64,000 bases of DNA from Agrobacterium tumefaciens (GCF_009649785.1 NZ_WJOK01000020.1:1-64000); one strand, 5' to 3'; shown: positions 8,991 through 17,907, numbered from the stretch's first letter. Translations and numbers: made by a program. Notes: generated by a model from the letters alone, not told the origin.

Positions 8991-10570
8991 TTTTTCACTC
9001 CCGGAGCGTTGAAGACGGCGTCGTAACGGGCCGTCTCATGGCCGCCCGTATCGCTGACGATGAATTCGAAATTTTCAGCAGCCCGCGCGACGTGACTGCC
9101 CGGCAGGGTGACGAACACCTTCAGCGTTGTCGCCTCGTCAGGTTCCACCATCACCTCGAAGCTGCGAGAGGCTGCATCCGGCACGCCGTTTATCTTCATC
9201 ACCGCACTTGGAATGCCCTCTATCGTCAGGCTCATTATGCGCGGTTGCGGCACCATGTTGAGAATGCGAACGGTATAGCCGTTGCGGATGGACCCGTTCG
9301 ATTCGAGCACATATTGCGGGTTGCGGTCGTGCAGCACGTTCAGAGCCAGCCGCTCGCGCGTCACCAGCGCAAACAGCAAGCCGATGCCGACTGCAGCCCA
9401 TATTGCCGTGTAAAGAAGCGTGCGCGGGCGAAAGACGATGCGCCAGTCGAAATGGCGAATGCTGTTTTTGAACCCGCCGTCCTCGTCGCGCACATTCGCA
9501 GGCCGGATTGCGTGCTGACCGTTGCCGGTCGCAAGCGCCATGTTGGACTGATATTCGGACAGCGTCGCATAGGCGATCAGCCCGCGTGGCTTACCAATCT
9601 TGTCCATCACCCCATCGCAGGCATCGATACAGAGCGCGCAGGTGATACATTCCAGCTGCTGCCCGTCCCTGATGTCGATGCCCATGGGACAGACTGCGAC
9701 ACAAGCATTGCAATCGACGCAATCGCCGACGCTCTCCCCTGTGGCCGCAGCCTTTTTGGCGTGCCTCGTGCGAGGTTCACCGCGCCAGTCATTATAGGTC
9801 ACGACCAGCGAGTTCTCATCCAGCATCGCCGCCTGAATGCGCGGCCAGGGACACATATAAGTACAGACCTGCTCCCGCATCAGCCCGCCGAAAACATAGG
9901 TCGTGGCGGTGAGTATCGCGACGGTCGTATAGGCGATCATCGGTGCCTGCCCCGTCATGAACTCTCTCGCCAGCGTCGGTGCATCGGCAAAATAGAAGAT
10001 CCATGCCCCGCCGGTCAGAACGCCGATCACCAGCCAGATTGCATGTTTCATCACCCGCTTGCGCAGCTTGCCGAAAGTGAAAGGTGCTGCATCGAGCTTC
10101 ATGCGGGCATTCCTGTCGCCCTCGATCGCCCGCTCGACGACCAGAAACAGGTCCACCCAGACGGTCTGCGGACAGGTATAACCACACCACGCGCGTCCCA
10201 CGGCGGAGGTGATGAGAAACAACCCCAGACCCGCCATGACCAGCAATCCCGCGACGAAAAAGAACTCCTGCGGCCAGATTTCGATGAAGAAGAAATAAAA
10301 GCGCCGGTTGGCAATATCGATCAGCACCGCCTGGTCGGGCGCATAGGGACCGCGATCCCAGCGCAGAAACGGCGTCAGATAATAAATGCCGAGCGTGACC
10401 AGCATGACCAGCCACTTGAACCGCCGGAACCGGCCCTCCGCGCGCTTCGGGAAAATTTTCTTGCGCGCTTCATAAAGGGGTTTACGCGTTTTTGCGGAAT
10501 TGACAGCCTCCGCTTCCAGCCTTTCGACGGGCTGTTGCGGGCGGTCCTGTCCGACGGGATAGATGTTCAT
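8987..10570 (-). CDS. ccoG: cbb3 oxidase accessory iron-sulfur protein CcoG (FixG)
   Basis: A 527-residue membrane protein that acts in cbb3 oxidase maturation; family members reduce Cu(II) during CcoI-dependent copper delivery. It has several membrane segments, a CGYTCPQTVW motif and two ferredoxin-like clusters, CVDCNACVAVCP and CITCALCIDAC, then a periplasmic Ig-like C-terminal domain. It is the first gene of the ccoGHIS operon. A FixK/FNR-type box centred 62 bp upstream of the ATG suggests induction at low oxygen. The nearest ribosome-binding-like sequence is GGAC about 8 bases upstream; a stronger AGGAG lies 19 bases away, so the start has some uncertainty. Confidence 0.94.
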   Translation of the reverse strand: MNIYPVGQDRPQQPVERLEAEAVNSAKTRKPLYEARKKIFPKRAEGRFRRFKWLVMLVTLGIYYLTPFLRWDRGPYAPDQAVLIDIANRRFYFFFIEIWPQEFFFVAGLLVMAGLGLFLITSAVGRAWCGYTCPQTVWVDLFLVVERAIEGDRNARMKLDAAPFTFGKLRKRVMKHAIWLVIGVLTGGAWIFYFADAPTLAREFMTGQAPMIAYTTVAILTATTYVFGGLMREQVCTYMCPWPRIQAAMLDENSLVVTYNDWRGEPRTRHAKKAAATGESVGDCVDCNACVAVCPMGIDIRDGQQLECITCALCIDACDGVMDKIGKPRGLIAYATLSEYQSNMALATGNGQHAIRPANVRDEDGGFKNSIRHFDWRIVFRPRTLLYTAIWAAVGIGLLFALVTRERLALNVLHDRNPQYVLESNGSIRNGYTVRILNMVPQPRIMSLTIEGIPSAVMKINGVPDAASRSFEVMVEPDEATTLKVFVTLPGSHVARAAENFEFIVSDTGGHETARYDAVFNAPGVKK

Positions 10571-10625
10571 GATTGCAGTCCGTTTTTATCTCCTTGCTTT
10601 CTCCCATCTCACCGGCGAAACATCC

Positions 10626-10639
10626 TTGACTTACATCAA
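10626..10639. promoter_or_regulatory. FixK/FNR-type anaerobox between ccoG and the SRPBCC gene
   Basis: TTGACTTACATCAA matches the consensus TTGAT-N4-ATCAA at nine of its ten fixed positions. Its centre is 62 bp upstream of the ccoG start and 58 bp upstream of the divergent SRPBCC start. With the usual -41.5 spacing it could activate either or both directions with about 20-nt leaders. Confidence 0.75.
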
Positions 10640-10690
10640 GCGCGGACAAAGTGGCGCAGCCTGCGGCCTGCATTAAACAGGGAGGATGAG

Positions 10691-11095
10691 ATGCCAGTCA
10701 TGCAGTCAAAAATCATTCATCTGTCGGTGGAAAAACCATGGAGCCATGTCTTTGATTTCACCTCCGACCCGCAAAACATGCCGCACTGGGCCGCCGGTCT
10801 AGCAGGCGGTCTTAAACCAGACGGCGAGGACTGGATCGCCGATGGCGGCCCGCTGGGTGAGGTCCGCGTCAATTTCGCGCCCTTAAACGAATTCGGCGTG
10901 ATAGACCACGTCGTGACATTGCCGGATGGCATGAAGGTGTATAACGCGCTGCGGGTAACACCGAATGGCAGCGGTGCCGAAGTCAGCTTTACCCTGCTTC
11001 GCCTGCCGGACATGACGGACGAGGATTTCGAACGGGATGCGGAGATGGTCCGGGTCGATCTGGAAACACTGAAGTCGCTGCTCGAAACGGATTGA
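10691..11095 (+). CDS. SRPBCC (START-like) family protein
   Basis: A 134-residue protein with the SRPBCC fold pattern: an N-terminal beta strand and VEKPWSHVFDFTSDPQNMPHW helix-grip entry, then a beta sheet and a long C-terminal helix. Such proteins bind small hydrophobic ligands; the ligand here is unknown. The frame is open far upstream, but that part is the shadow of ccoG; ATG 10691 has GGAGG 5 bases before it. It is followed 11 bp later by the VOC gene, so the two form a transcription unit. It diverges from ccoG with a FixK-type box between them, which suggests oxygen-linked expression. Confidence 0.75.
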   Translation: MPVMQSKIIHLSVEKPWSHVFDFTSDPQNMPHWAAGLAGGLKPDGEDWIADGGPLGEVRVNFAPLNEFGVIDHVVTLPDGMKVYNALRVTPNGSGAEVSFTLLRLPDMTDEDFERDAEMVRVDLETLKSLLETD

Positions 11096-11106
11096 AGGAT
11101 AAAACG

Positions 11107-11463
11107 ATGACCACGAATACGAATGATCGGCGCATCGACTATGTCGAATTCAACGTCGCCGATATCGAGCGCAGCAAGGAATTTTACGGCGGCGCTTTCG
11201 GCTGGTCCTTTAAGGATTACGGCCCGCAATATTGCGAGTTTTCCGACGGCCGGCTGACCGGCGGTTTCACCACCACGGCACCCGTGTCAGCCAAGGGTGG
11301 ACCGCTTGTCATTCTTTACGCCGCCGATATCGAGAATGCGCACCGGCGTGTCGAGGCAGCCGGTGGGCAGATCAGCGTCGCCATATTCGCCTTTCCCGGC
11401 GGACGCCGTTTTCATTTCACCGATCCGGATGGATACGAACTGGCCGTCTGGTCTGATCGCTAA
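11107..11463 (+). CDS. VOC (glyoxalase/bleomycin resistance) family protein
   Basis: A 118-residue single-domain protein with two beta-alpha-beta-beta-beta modules. It starts RRIDYVEFNVADIERSKEFYGGAFGW, a classic VOC entry, and ends FHFTDPDGYELAVWSD, the usual metal-ligand strand. VOC members include glyoxalases, epimerases and antibiotic-binding proteins; substrate cannot be read from sequence. ATG 11107 was chosen because AAGGA lies 7 bases upstream, just after the SRPBCC stop. The pair ends at a strong bidirectional terminator shared with ccoP. Confidence 0.8.
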   Translation: MTTNTNDRRIDYVEFNVADIERSKEFYGGAFGWSFKDYGPQYCEFSDGRLTGGFTTTAPVSAKGGPLVILYAADIENAHRRVEAAGGQISVAIFAFPGGRRFHFTDPDGYELAVWSDR

Positions 11464-11466
11464 GAA

Positions 11467-11491
11467 AAAGGGCCGCATCGGGCGGCCCTTT
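11467..11491. terminator. bidirectional intrinsic terminator between the VOC gene and ccoP
   Basis: A perfect 10-bp stem AAAGGGCCGC/GCGGCCCTTT (11467-11476 and 11482-11491) with a 5-base loop. The A- and T-runs at its ends make it work for both converging transcripts. It ends 20 bp before the ccoP stop. Confidence 0.9.
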
Positions 11492-11511
11492 CCATTTGTT
11501 GGCTGTGACGT

Positions 11512-12375
11512 TCACTCGCCACCGCCCAGCGAGTGCACGAAGATCGCAAGCTGCTTGACCGTGGTATCACCAAGCCGTTCACCCCAGGCGGGCATGACCC
11601 CGTGTTTTGGCGACCGTATCTGCGCAACTATCCCCTGCTCGCCACTGGCCTTCAGCCAGATCGCGTCGGCCAGGTTGGGCGCGCCGAACTCGCGGTTGCC
11701 CTTGGCGTTCTCACCGTGGCACGAGGCGCAATTGTCGGCGAAAATCTGTTTACCGGGTTCTACGAGTGCCGGGTTGGAAGGCGTTCCTGTCAGGCTGACG
11801 ACATAGGCGGCGACCTCGCGGATTTCCTCGGACTTGAGGATATCGCCGAAGGCCGGCATTTCCGACAGGCGCGTATCGGGATCGTCGGCAAAACGAATGC
11901 CGTGCTTTACCGTCGTATAGATATCCTCGACGCTGCCTCCCCACATCCAGTCATCGTCGTTGAGGTTGGGATATCCCTGCCCGCCTTCCGCACCCGAACC
12001 GTGACACTGGATGCAATTGACCTTGAAGGCGGCGGCACCGCCGGAAAGCGCAAATTGCCTTAGCGTCGGATCGGCCTCAATCTCGGCGAGCGAGGAACTG
12101 GCGATTCTGTCGGAATAGACGCTCTGCGCCTGTTTGGCGTCCGCCATATCGGCAGCGATCTCGGAACGGCTGCTCCAGCCGAGCAACCCTTGCGTTGCGC
12201 CATTGATCAGCGGCCATGCCGGATAGGCGATGGTGTAGCCGATGGCCCAGAGGATCGTGAAGTAGAAGGTCCAGACCCACCAGCGCGGCATCGGATTGTT
12301 AAGCTCGCGAATACCGTCCCATTCATGGCCGGTGGTTTCGACGCCGCTGATGTCATCAATGTGTTTTTCGGACAT
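11512..12375 (-). CDS. ccoP: cbb3 oxidase dihaem cytochrome c subunit CcoP (FixP)
   Basis: A 287-residue subunit that passes electrons to CcoO and CcoN. One membrane segment at about residues 33-56 anchors a periplasmic part with two cytochrome c domains; haem-binding CIQCH is at 121-125 and CASCH at 216-220. The N-terminal HEWDGIRELNNPMPRWW segment is typical of CcoP. AGGAGG at the end of ccoQ serves as its ribosome binding site. It is the last gene of ccoNOQP. Confidence 0.97.
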   Translation of the reverse strand: MSEKHIDDISGVETTGHEWDGIRELNNPMPRWWVWTFYFTILWAIGYTIAYPAWPLINGATQGLLGWSSRSEIAADMADAKQAQSVYSDRIASSSLAEIEADPTLRQFALSGGAAAFKVNCIQCHGSGAEGGQGYPNLNDDDWMWGGSVEDIYTTVKHGIRFADDPDTRLSEMPAFGDILKSEEIREVAAYVVSLTGTPSNPALVEPGKQIFADNCASCHGENAKGNREFGAPNLADAIWLKASGEQGIVAQIRSPKHGVMPAWGERLGDTTVKQLAIFVHSLGGGE

Positions 12376-12378
12376 ATC

Positions 12379-12531
12379 CTAGTCCTCCTTAAGCGGAATG
12401 CTGGCGGCGTCGTCCGCAGCTTTTTTCGATCCGGGACGAAGGGTGAAAACGACGACGCCGGCGAAGAACAGGGTCATGGCAAGCAGGCCCCAGCTATCGG
12501 CGAAGTGGCGCATGGCCGTGTAGGTTTCCAT
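12379..12531 (-). CDS. ccoQ: cbb3 oxidase small subunit CcoQ (FixQ)
   Basis: A 50-residue single-pass membrane protein read between ccoO and ccoP. It starts METYTAMRHFADSWGL, continues with a hydrophobic LAMTLFFAGVVVFTLRPGSK segment and ends in an acidic DDAASIPLKED tail. CcoQ stabilises the cbb3 complex against oxygen. The position between ccoO (12-bp gap) and ccoP (3-bp gap), size and sequence all fit. Confidence 0.94.
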   Translation of the reverse strand: METYTAMRHFADSWGLLAMTLFFAGVVVFTLRPGSKKAADDAASIPLKED

Positions 12532-12543
12532 CGTATCGCCTCC

Positions 12544-13275
12544 TCACCGATATCCGGCGGCATCGTCATAGGTCGAGAAATCGACCAGCGTGCCGAGCAT
12601 CTGCAAATAGGCAACCAGCGCATCCATTTCGGTAAGCTTGGCTGGATCGCCATCGAAATCGCCGACTTTCGCCTTCGGATAGCGCGCCAGAAGCTCGGTC
12701 GTATCGGCGTTCGGATCGGCCTGCGCGTGAAGATCAGCCGCTGATTTCTCGATCATCTCGTCGCTATAGGGCACGCCAACGGCGCGGTTAGCCTTCAGCT
12801 CCATCGAGATATCCGTAATCTTCAACGGCGTGGTTTTGAGGAACGCGTAGGACGGCATGATCGATTCCGGCACGACGGAGCGCGGATCGGCCAGATGCTG
12901 CACGTGCCATTCATTCGAATAGCGGTCGCCTACGCGTGCGAGGTCCGGCCCCGTGCGCTTGGAACCCCACTGGAACGGGTGGTCGTACATGGATTCCGCC
13001 GCCAGGCTGTAATGCCCGTAACGCTCCACCTCGTCGCGGAACGGCCGGATCATCTGGCTGTGGCAGACATAACATCCCTCGCGGATGTAGATGTTGCGCC
13101 CGGCCAGTTCGAGCGGCGAGTAGGGCCGCATGCCCTCCACCTTCTCGATGGTGTTTTCGAGATAGAAAAGCGGCGCGATTTCCACAATACCGCCGATTGA
13201 GACGACGAGCAGCGAGCCGACCAAAAGCAGTGTGGCGTTGCGTTCGATGACGCCGTGTTTGTCGAGTATGGACAT
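12544..13275 (-). CDS. ccoO: cbb3 oxidase monohaem cytochrome c subunit CcoO (FixO)
   Basis: A 243-residue subunit with an N-terminal membrane anchor (about 15-35) and one cytochrome c domain. Haem c binds at CYVCH (68-72) within [16 protein letters not shown], the CcoO signature. Although the frame is open to 13320, ATG 13275 is the start: AAGGAGAGG lies just upstream and [13 protein letters not shown] is the usual CcoO N-terminus. It is 10 bp downstream of ccoN and 12 bp upstream of ccoQ. Confidence 0.97.
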   Translation of the reverse strand: MSILDKHGVIERNATLLLVGSLLVVSIGGIVEIAPLFYLENTIEKVEGMRPYSPLELAGRNIYIREGCYVCHSQMIRPFRDEVERYGHYSLAAESMYDHPFQWGSKRTGPDLARVGDRYSNEWHVQHLADPRSVVPESIMPSYAFLKTTPLKITDISMELKANRAVGVPYSDEMIEKSAADLHAQADPNADTTELLARYPKAKVGDFDGDPAKLTEMDALVAYLQMLGTLVDFSTYDDAAGYR

Positions 13276-13285
13276 CGGCCTCTCC

Positions 13286-14908
13286 TTATTCAGCGGGCTG
13301 CAGCGAAGGTGCGGCGTCATTGCGGACGCCCTCCTCGCGTTGACGACCGAGGATGGTCATCGTGACGTTGTAGGCCATGATCAGCGCGCCACTGAGGAAC
13401 ATCAGGCCACCCAGCGCACGCATCACGTAATAGGGGAACAGCGCTGCGACCGATTCCGCGAAGGAATAGACGAGGAAACCCTGCGTATCGTATTCGCGCC
13501 ACATCAAGGCCTGCTGGATGCCGGCCACCCACATCACAGCGGCGTAGATGACGATGCCGATCGTGGCGAGCCAGAAGTGCCAGTTGACCAGTTGCAGGCT
13601 GTAGAGACGATCCCTGCCCCACAGTTTCGGTGTCAGATAATAGATGGCACCGAAGGTGATCATGCCGTTCCAGCCGAGAGCGCCGGAATGCACGTGGCCG
13701 ATGGTCCAGTCGGTATAGTGACTGAGCGAGTTGACGGCCTTGATCGACATCATCGGACCTTCGAAGGTCGCCATGCCGTAGAAGGCCACCGCCATCACCA
13801 TCATACGCACGATGGGATCGGTGCGGATCTTGTCCCAGGCGCCCGAAAGCGTCATCAGGCCGTTGATCATGCCGCCCCACGACGGCATCCACAGCATGAT
13901 CGAGAACACCATGCCGAGCGTCTGCGCCCAGTCCGGCAACGCCGTATAGTGCAGATGGTGCGGACCGGCCCAGATATACATGAAGATCAAAGCCCAGAAG
14001 TGGATGATCGACAGGCGGTAGGAATAGACCGGGCGGTTCACCTGCTTGGGAATGAAATAATACATCATGCCGAGGAAGCCGGCGGTGAGGAAAAAGCCGA
14101 CGGCGTTATGGCCGTACCACCATTGCGTCAGCGCATCCTGCACGCCCGAGAAAGCGGAGTAGCTCTTGACGCCGAGGAACGACACCGGAATGGCGAGGTT
14201 GTTGACGATATGAAGCATGGCGATCGTCACGATGAAGCTCAGATAGAACCAGTTTGCCACATAGATATGCGGCTCCTTGCGCGTCAGGATCGTGCCGAGA
14301 AATGCAAGGAGATAGGCGACCCAGACGATCGTCAGCCAGATATCGACATACCATTCCGGCTCGGCATACTCACGGCCCTGCGTGATACCAAGCAGATAGC
14401 CAGTGGCAGCCATGACGATGAAGAGGTTGTAGCCCCAGAACACGAACCAGCCGAGATTGCCGCCGAACAGGCGTGCGCGACAGGTTCTCTGCACCACGTA
14501 AAATGACGTGGCAATCAGCGCATTTCCCCCGAAAGCGAAGATCACCGCGGAGGTGTGCAGCGGCCGCATCCGGCCGAAATTGAAATAGGGCGCGATGTTG
14601 AGATCGGGAAAGGCAAGCTGAAGCGCCACCACGACCCCGACCAGAAACCCGACCACGCCCCAGAACACGGTAGCGACGACGCCGTATTTCACGACCTCAT
14701 CGAAATATTCGGATTTCAGCCGGGCGCGCGCGGCCTGATCGACAGGCGCGAAAGAAACACGGCGCAGCAGAAGCACCGTGCTGACCAGAAGCGTAAAGAA
14801 CAGCACCCACATATGGGCGGCGAAAAGACTGTCGTGAGCGAAAGCAGCCCCGAGCAGCGCGAGAAAAGCCCCAAGGGCCACGATCGCGGTTTCTAACGTG
14901 TAATTCAT
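13286..14908 (-). CDS. ccoN: cbb3 oxidase catalytic subunit CcoN (FixN)
   Basis: A 540-residue haem-copper oxidase subunit I of the C family, which reduces oxygen to water with very high affinity. About 12 to 14 membrane helices are present, and histidines in [36 protein letters not shown] and [16 protein letters not shown] supply the haem and CuB ligands. The open frame begins at 15037, but [16 protein letters not shown] at 14908 is the normal start. A perfect anaerobox lies 116 bp upstream. First gene of ccoNOQP. Confidence 0.98.
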   Translation of the reverse strand: MNYTLETAIVALGAFLALLGAAFAHDSLFAAHMWVLFFTLLVSTVLLLRRVSFAPVDQAARARLKSEYFDEVVKYGVVATVFWGVVGFLVGVVVALQLAFPDLNIAPYFNFGRMRPLHTSAVIFAFGGNALIATSFYVVQRTCRARLFGGNLGWFVFWGYNLFIVMAATGYLLGITQGREYAEPEWYVDIWLTIVWVAYLLAFLGTILTRKEPHIYVANWFYLSFIVTIAMLHIVNNLAIPVSFLGVKSYSAFSGVQDALTQWWYGHNAVGFFLTAGFLGMMYYFIPKQVNRPVYSYRLSIIHFWALIFMYIWAGPHHLHYTALPDWAQTLGMVFSIMLWMPSWGGMINGLMTLSGAWDKIRTDPIVRMMVMAVAFYGMATFEGPMMSIKAVNSLSHYTDWTIGHVHSGALGWNGMITFGAIYYLTPKLWGRDRLYSLQLVNWHFWLATIGIVIYAAVMWVAGIQQALMWREYDTQGFLVYSFAESVAALFPYYVMRALGGLMFLSGALIMAYNVTMTILGRQREEGVRNDAAPSLQPAE

Positions 14909-15023
14909 TGTTGGTTTCCCCCAACGTGCAAGCAGACCGACGAAAGGCTTGGCGCGCGCTTTACGAAGCGGAAACGGGCCTTTGCGTCGGTTGGAGCATT
15001 GCCACCGGCGTGGGGAAGCCACC

Positions 15024-15037
15024 TTGATCCAGATCAA
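15024..15037. promoter_or_regulatory. perfect FixK/FNR anaerobox upstream of ccoN
   Basis: TTGATCCAGATCAA is an exact, fully palindromic match to the anaerobox consensus TTGAT-N4-ATCAA. Its centre is 122 bp upstream of the ccoN start codon, so with the usual -41.5 geometry the leader would be about 80 nt. It predicts induction of ccoNOQP by FixK and/or FNR-type regulators under low oxygen. Confidence 0.92.
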
Positions 15038-15151
15038 GAAAGAGAAGCTGTCGCAGCACCGGCAAAACCGAGCCGGGATTTGGCGATAAGAAGTACATAG
15101 AAACTGAAAGAACGGACGCCGACGCGCGACACCGGCTTTATAGGGCTTGCG

Positions 15152-15673
15152 TCAGCCCTTCATTTTCAGCGGCAGCCCGGCTGCGACGAAATAGACTTCA
15201 TCGACGATGGCCGCGACGCGCTGGTGTAACCTTCCGGCGTGATCGCGGAATTCGCGCGCCATGCGGTTTTCCGGCACGATGCCAAGGCCAACCTCGTTAG
15301 AGACGAGAATCAGTTTCGCCTTGGTGGAAGCGATTGCCGCTGCCAGCGTGGCGAACGCCGTCTCGATATCGGCGTTCTCCATCATAAGATTGGTGAGCCA
15401 CAATGTCAGGCAGTCGATCAGGATGACATTGTCCGGCGCATCCAGCCATGCGAGCACGGCAGCGATATCAACGGGCGCCTCGTGTGTCGTCCACTCCTCG
15501 CCGCGCCGGGCCTGATGATGGTCGATGCGATCGCGCATCTCGTCATCCCATGCCCGGCCGGTGGCCAGATAATGCAGGCGCCCGTTGGCTTTGCCCGCAA
15601 GGTCCTCGGCAAAACGGGACTTGCCGGAGCGCGCGCCGCCTAGAATGAAAACGGAGCGGTTTTTATCTGTCAT
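15152..15673 (-). CDS. cobU: adenosylcobinamide kinase / adenosylcobinamide-phosphate guanylyltransferase
   Basis: A 173-residue bifunctional enzyme (CobU, called CobP in aerobic cobalamin producers) that phosphorylates adenosylcobinamide and attaches GMP in nucleotide-loop assembly. The P-loop GGARSGKS is at residues 12-19; [17 protein letters not shown] carries the guanylylated-His region, and [13 protein letters not shown] and [14 protein letters not shown] are family signatures. No other cob genes are adjacent. The leader is long (about 215 nt from a predicted promoter), but no convincing B12 box was found in it. Confidence 0.93.
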   Translation of the reverse strand: MTDKNRSVFILGGARSGKSRFAEDLAGKANGRLHYLATGRAWDDEMRDRIDHHQARRGEEWTTHEAPVDIAAVLAWLDAPDNVILIDCLTLWLTNLMMENADIETAFATLAAAIASTKAKLILVSNEVGLGIVPENRMAREFRDHAGRLHQRVAAIVDEVYFVAAGLPLKMKG

Positions 15674-16179
15674 GAAGAACCTGGAAGAAGAGAATAAGAC
15701 GGACCGGCATCATTGCGGTGTCGCAAGCCAGAGACAACCGTACATGAAGGGAACGATTCGTAGAAAAAGGCGTCCCCCGGTTACTCATGCCGGACTGCCG
15801 ATGATACCGGGTCGGAGACGACAAAACCTGTCCGCACGATGCGGGACATATGACAGCCTTGGCAACTCCGGATGCCGGAAACACCGGTCCTGACAAAAAG
15901 CTAGGTGCGAACGGTCATTCTGTCAATCGGCGAGCGGTGTCTACGAAAAATCAAGCGGAACCGGTACGCAAAACCTTGACCCGGAACCGGCAGACCTTTC
16001 CGTCCGCGACGGGATTGATAAAGCCACTTGGTTACCGGAACGTTAGCAGAAAACGAAATGACGAAGCTGCAACGCGGCGGGAGAATGTTCGCCCATGGAG
16101 GCCGCTGCCATTGCCTTGCCATGGCCTTCAAATCAATATGGCCGCGAAGATTCGCAAACAGCAAGGTGACCTGCCCGTG
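15674..16179. other. 506-bp intergenic region between cobU and the DUF599 gene
   Basis: This divergent region holds a predicted minus-strand promoter (15898-15926) and several GC-rich hairpins, for example an imperfect one at about 15830-15846. Small open frames on both strands lack recognisable domains and good ribosome binding sites. It was searched by eye for a cobalamin riboswitch; no clear B12 box or conserved core was found. Confidence 0.4.
15898..15926 (-). promoter_or_regulatory. predicted sigma70-type promoter reading toward cobU
   Basis: On the minus strand TTGACA (15926-15921) and TAGCTT (15903-15898) are separated by exactly 17 bp. Transcription would start near 15890 and give cobU a leader of about 215 nt. 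The call is from motif match only. Confidence 0.5.
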
Positions 16180-16872
16180 ATGACCGTCATGGACTATATC
16201 TCGATCGTCGTTTTTATCGTGTTATGGGCCACCTATACCCACCTCACGACGGGAACGACGCTGTTTTCGCGAACCAGCCTCAATCAGGCGATGGCGGAGC
16301 GCCGGCGCGACTGGATTTACAATTCTCTCAAACGCGACTTGAAGATGATCGACACGCAGATCATGGCGGGTTTGCAGAATGGTACCGCTTTTTTCGCGTC
16401 TACCTCGATCTTTGCCATCGGCGGCTGCTTTGCTCTTCTGGGGGCGACAGATCGGGTCGAAACCGTGTTTCGCGACCTGCCCTTCGTGCAGTATGCCGGG
16501 CGCACGGCCTTCGAACTGAAGGTCATGGGGCTAACCTGCCTTTTCGGCTACTCGTTTTTCAAGTTCGGCTGGTCCTACCGCCTGTTCAATTATTGCACGA
16601 TCCTGTTCGGCGCCATACCCATGGTCCATGATGTCAACGCGGATCGCGACGCTGCCGAGCGTGCCGCTGAAAACGTCATAAAGATGAACATCATCGCTGC
16701 TAAGAACTTCAATGATGGGCTGCGGACGATCTTCCTGTCGATCGGTTATCTCGGCTGGTTCATCAGCCCCTATGTCTTCATCGCAAGCACGGTCATCATC
16801 ATAGTGGCGCTGTTGCGCCGCCAGTTCTTCTCCGAGGCCCGCCGCGCCATCATGGACAGGCCCGGGCCTTGA
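16180..16872 (+). CDS. DUF599 family membrane protein
   Basis: A 230-residue integral membrane protein of the DUF599 family, function unknown. Four hydrophobic segments are visible: about residues 5-25, 70-90, 112-135 and 195-220. The conserved SRTSLNQAMAERRRDWIYN and FNDGLRTIFLSIGYLGWF stretches identify the family. The frame is open from 15850; ATG 16180 is preferred because AAGGTG lies 10-11 bases upstream and the family begins with a hydrophobic segment. ATG 16138 is an alternative. The DUF1624 gene follows 69 bp later. Confidence 0.8.
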   Translation: MTVMDYISIVVFIVLWATYTHLTTGTTLFSRTSLNQAMAERRRDWIYNSLKRDLKMIDTQIMAGLQNGTAFFASTSIFAIGGCFALLGATDRVETVFRDLPFVQYAGRTAFELKVMGLTCLFGYSFFKFGWSYRLFNYCTILFGAIPMVHDVNADRDAAERAAENVIKMNIIAAKNFNDGLRTIFLSIGYLGWFISPYVFIASTVIIIVALLRRQFFSEARRAIMDRPGP

Positions 16873-16941
16873 AATAGCCTTACTTCACGGGCCAAGCCTT
16901 TGAGTAGACAACGGCTTCAGACAGCTGAAACAGCGGGAATT

Positions 16942-17907
16942 ATGGAAACAGAAACAGCTGCAATCGACACCCGCCGCAAGGGCCGCATGGGCAGTCTCGA
17001 TACACTGCGCGGGCTGGCGCTCATCGCCATGGCGTCTTACCACTTCACATGGAATCTGGAGTATTTCGGCTATCTGGAGCCGGGTACGGCAACCACCGGC
17101 CTGTGGAAGCTTTATGCGCGCGCCATTGCCAGCTCGTTCCTGTTCCTCGCCGGTTTCAGCCTGTTTCTCGCCCATGGCAAAGCCATAAACTGGCCGTCCT
17201 TCGGCAAGCGTTTTGCAATGGTGGCGGGCTCGGCGCTGCTCATCACCATCGCTACCTATGTCGCCTTTCCGGATAGCTTCATCTTTTTCGGAATCCTGCA
17301 CAACATAGCCGCTGCAAGCCTTGTCGGGCTGCTGTTCCTGCGGGCACCCCCGCTGGTAACGCTGCTTTTCGCGGCTCTTGCCTTTGCGCTGCCGCAATAC
17401 GTCCAGTCGGATTTTTTCAACAGCAAATGGCTGGCATGGGTCGGTTTCTCCACCATGCCGCCGCGCTCGAACGATTATGTGCCGCTCTTGCCGTGGCTCG
17501 CGCCCTTTCTTGCCGGACTTGCGGTTTCGCAATTCGTCACACCGCGCAGCTGGCTGGACCGTTTTCGCAACCCAAGCTCCCCCCGCAATCTGATAGCAAC
17601 AGCGGGCCGTCACAGCCTTGCCTTTTACCTCATTCATCAGCCGGCGCTGATTGGCCTCGTTTATGCGGTATCACTTGTGGCACCGCCTCCTCCTGTCGAC
17701 CAAGTGGAGCTTTACAAATCGAGCTGTGAAAAAAGCTGCGTCCAGCAGGCTAACGGCCAGGAATTATGCCAACGTTTCTGCGGCTGCACGCTTGAAAAGC
17801 TGCAAGCGGAAAGCCTGTTTGACATCATGATGGAAGGCAAGCTCAGTGCGGAGCAGCAGACGAAGGTCAGCGACGTGGCGCAACAGTGCACGGTTGAGGC
17901 GCAGTAA
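16942..17907 (+). CDS. DUF1624 / heparan-alpha-glucosaminide N-acetyltransferase-like membrane protein
   Basis: A 321-residue polytopic membrane protein. It opens with GRMGSLDTLRGLALIAMASYHFTWNLEYFG, the DUF1624 signature related to the catalytic domain of lysosomal heparan N-acetyltransferase, and has about eight membrane helices, including GRHSLAFYLIHQPALIG near residue 240. Family members are thought to move acetyl groups across membranes; the acceptor is unknown. The last 55 residues form an unusual soluble tail with six cysteines (CEKSC, C, CGC, QC), probably periplasmic and able to form disulfides. ATG 16942 is the first ATG; a TTG at 16900 is less likely. Confidence 0.75.
   Translation: METETAAIDTRRKGRMGSLDTLRGLALIAMASYHFTWNLEYFGYLEPGTATTGLWKLYARAIASSFLFLAGFSLFLAHGKAINWPSFGKRFAMVAGSALLITIATYVAFPDSFIFFGILHNIAAASLVGLLFLRAPPLVTLLFAALAFALPQYVQSDFFNSKWLAWVGFSTMPPRSNDYVPLLPWLAPFLAGLAVSQFVTPRSWLDRFRNPSSPRNLIATAGRHSLAFYLIHQPALIGLVYAVSLVAPPPPVDQVELYKSSCEKSCVQQANGQELCQRFCGCTLEKLQAESLFDIMMEGKLSAEQQTKVSDVAQQCTVEAQ

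Noticed and set aside
8984-10690. Very long plus-strand open frame reading through the fixGH region before the SRPBCC gene
   Set aside because: It is the antisense shadow of ccoG, which has full family motifs on the minus strand; only the segment from 10691 has its own ribosome binding site and a recognisable fold.
13232-14506. Plus-strand frame of 424 codons opposite ccoO and ccoN
   Set aside because: It is a shadow of ccoN; the His-rich, Asp-rich translation has no domain and no start signals.
15674-16179. Cobalamin riboswitch upstream of cobU
   Set aside because: Resembling pieces such as AGCCAGAGAC on the plus strand and GTCTCCGACCCGG on the minus strand do not form the B12 box and lack the conserved core, so it was not called.
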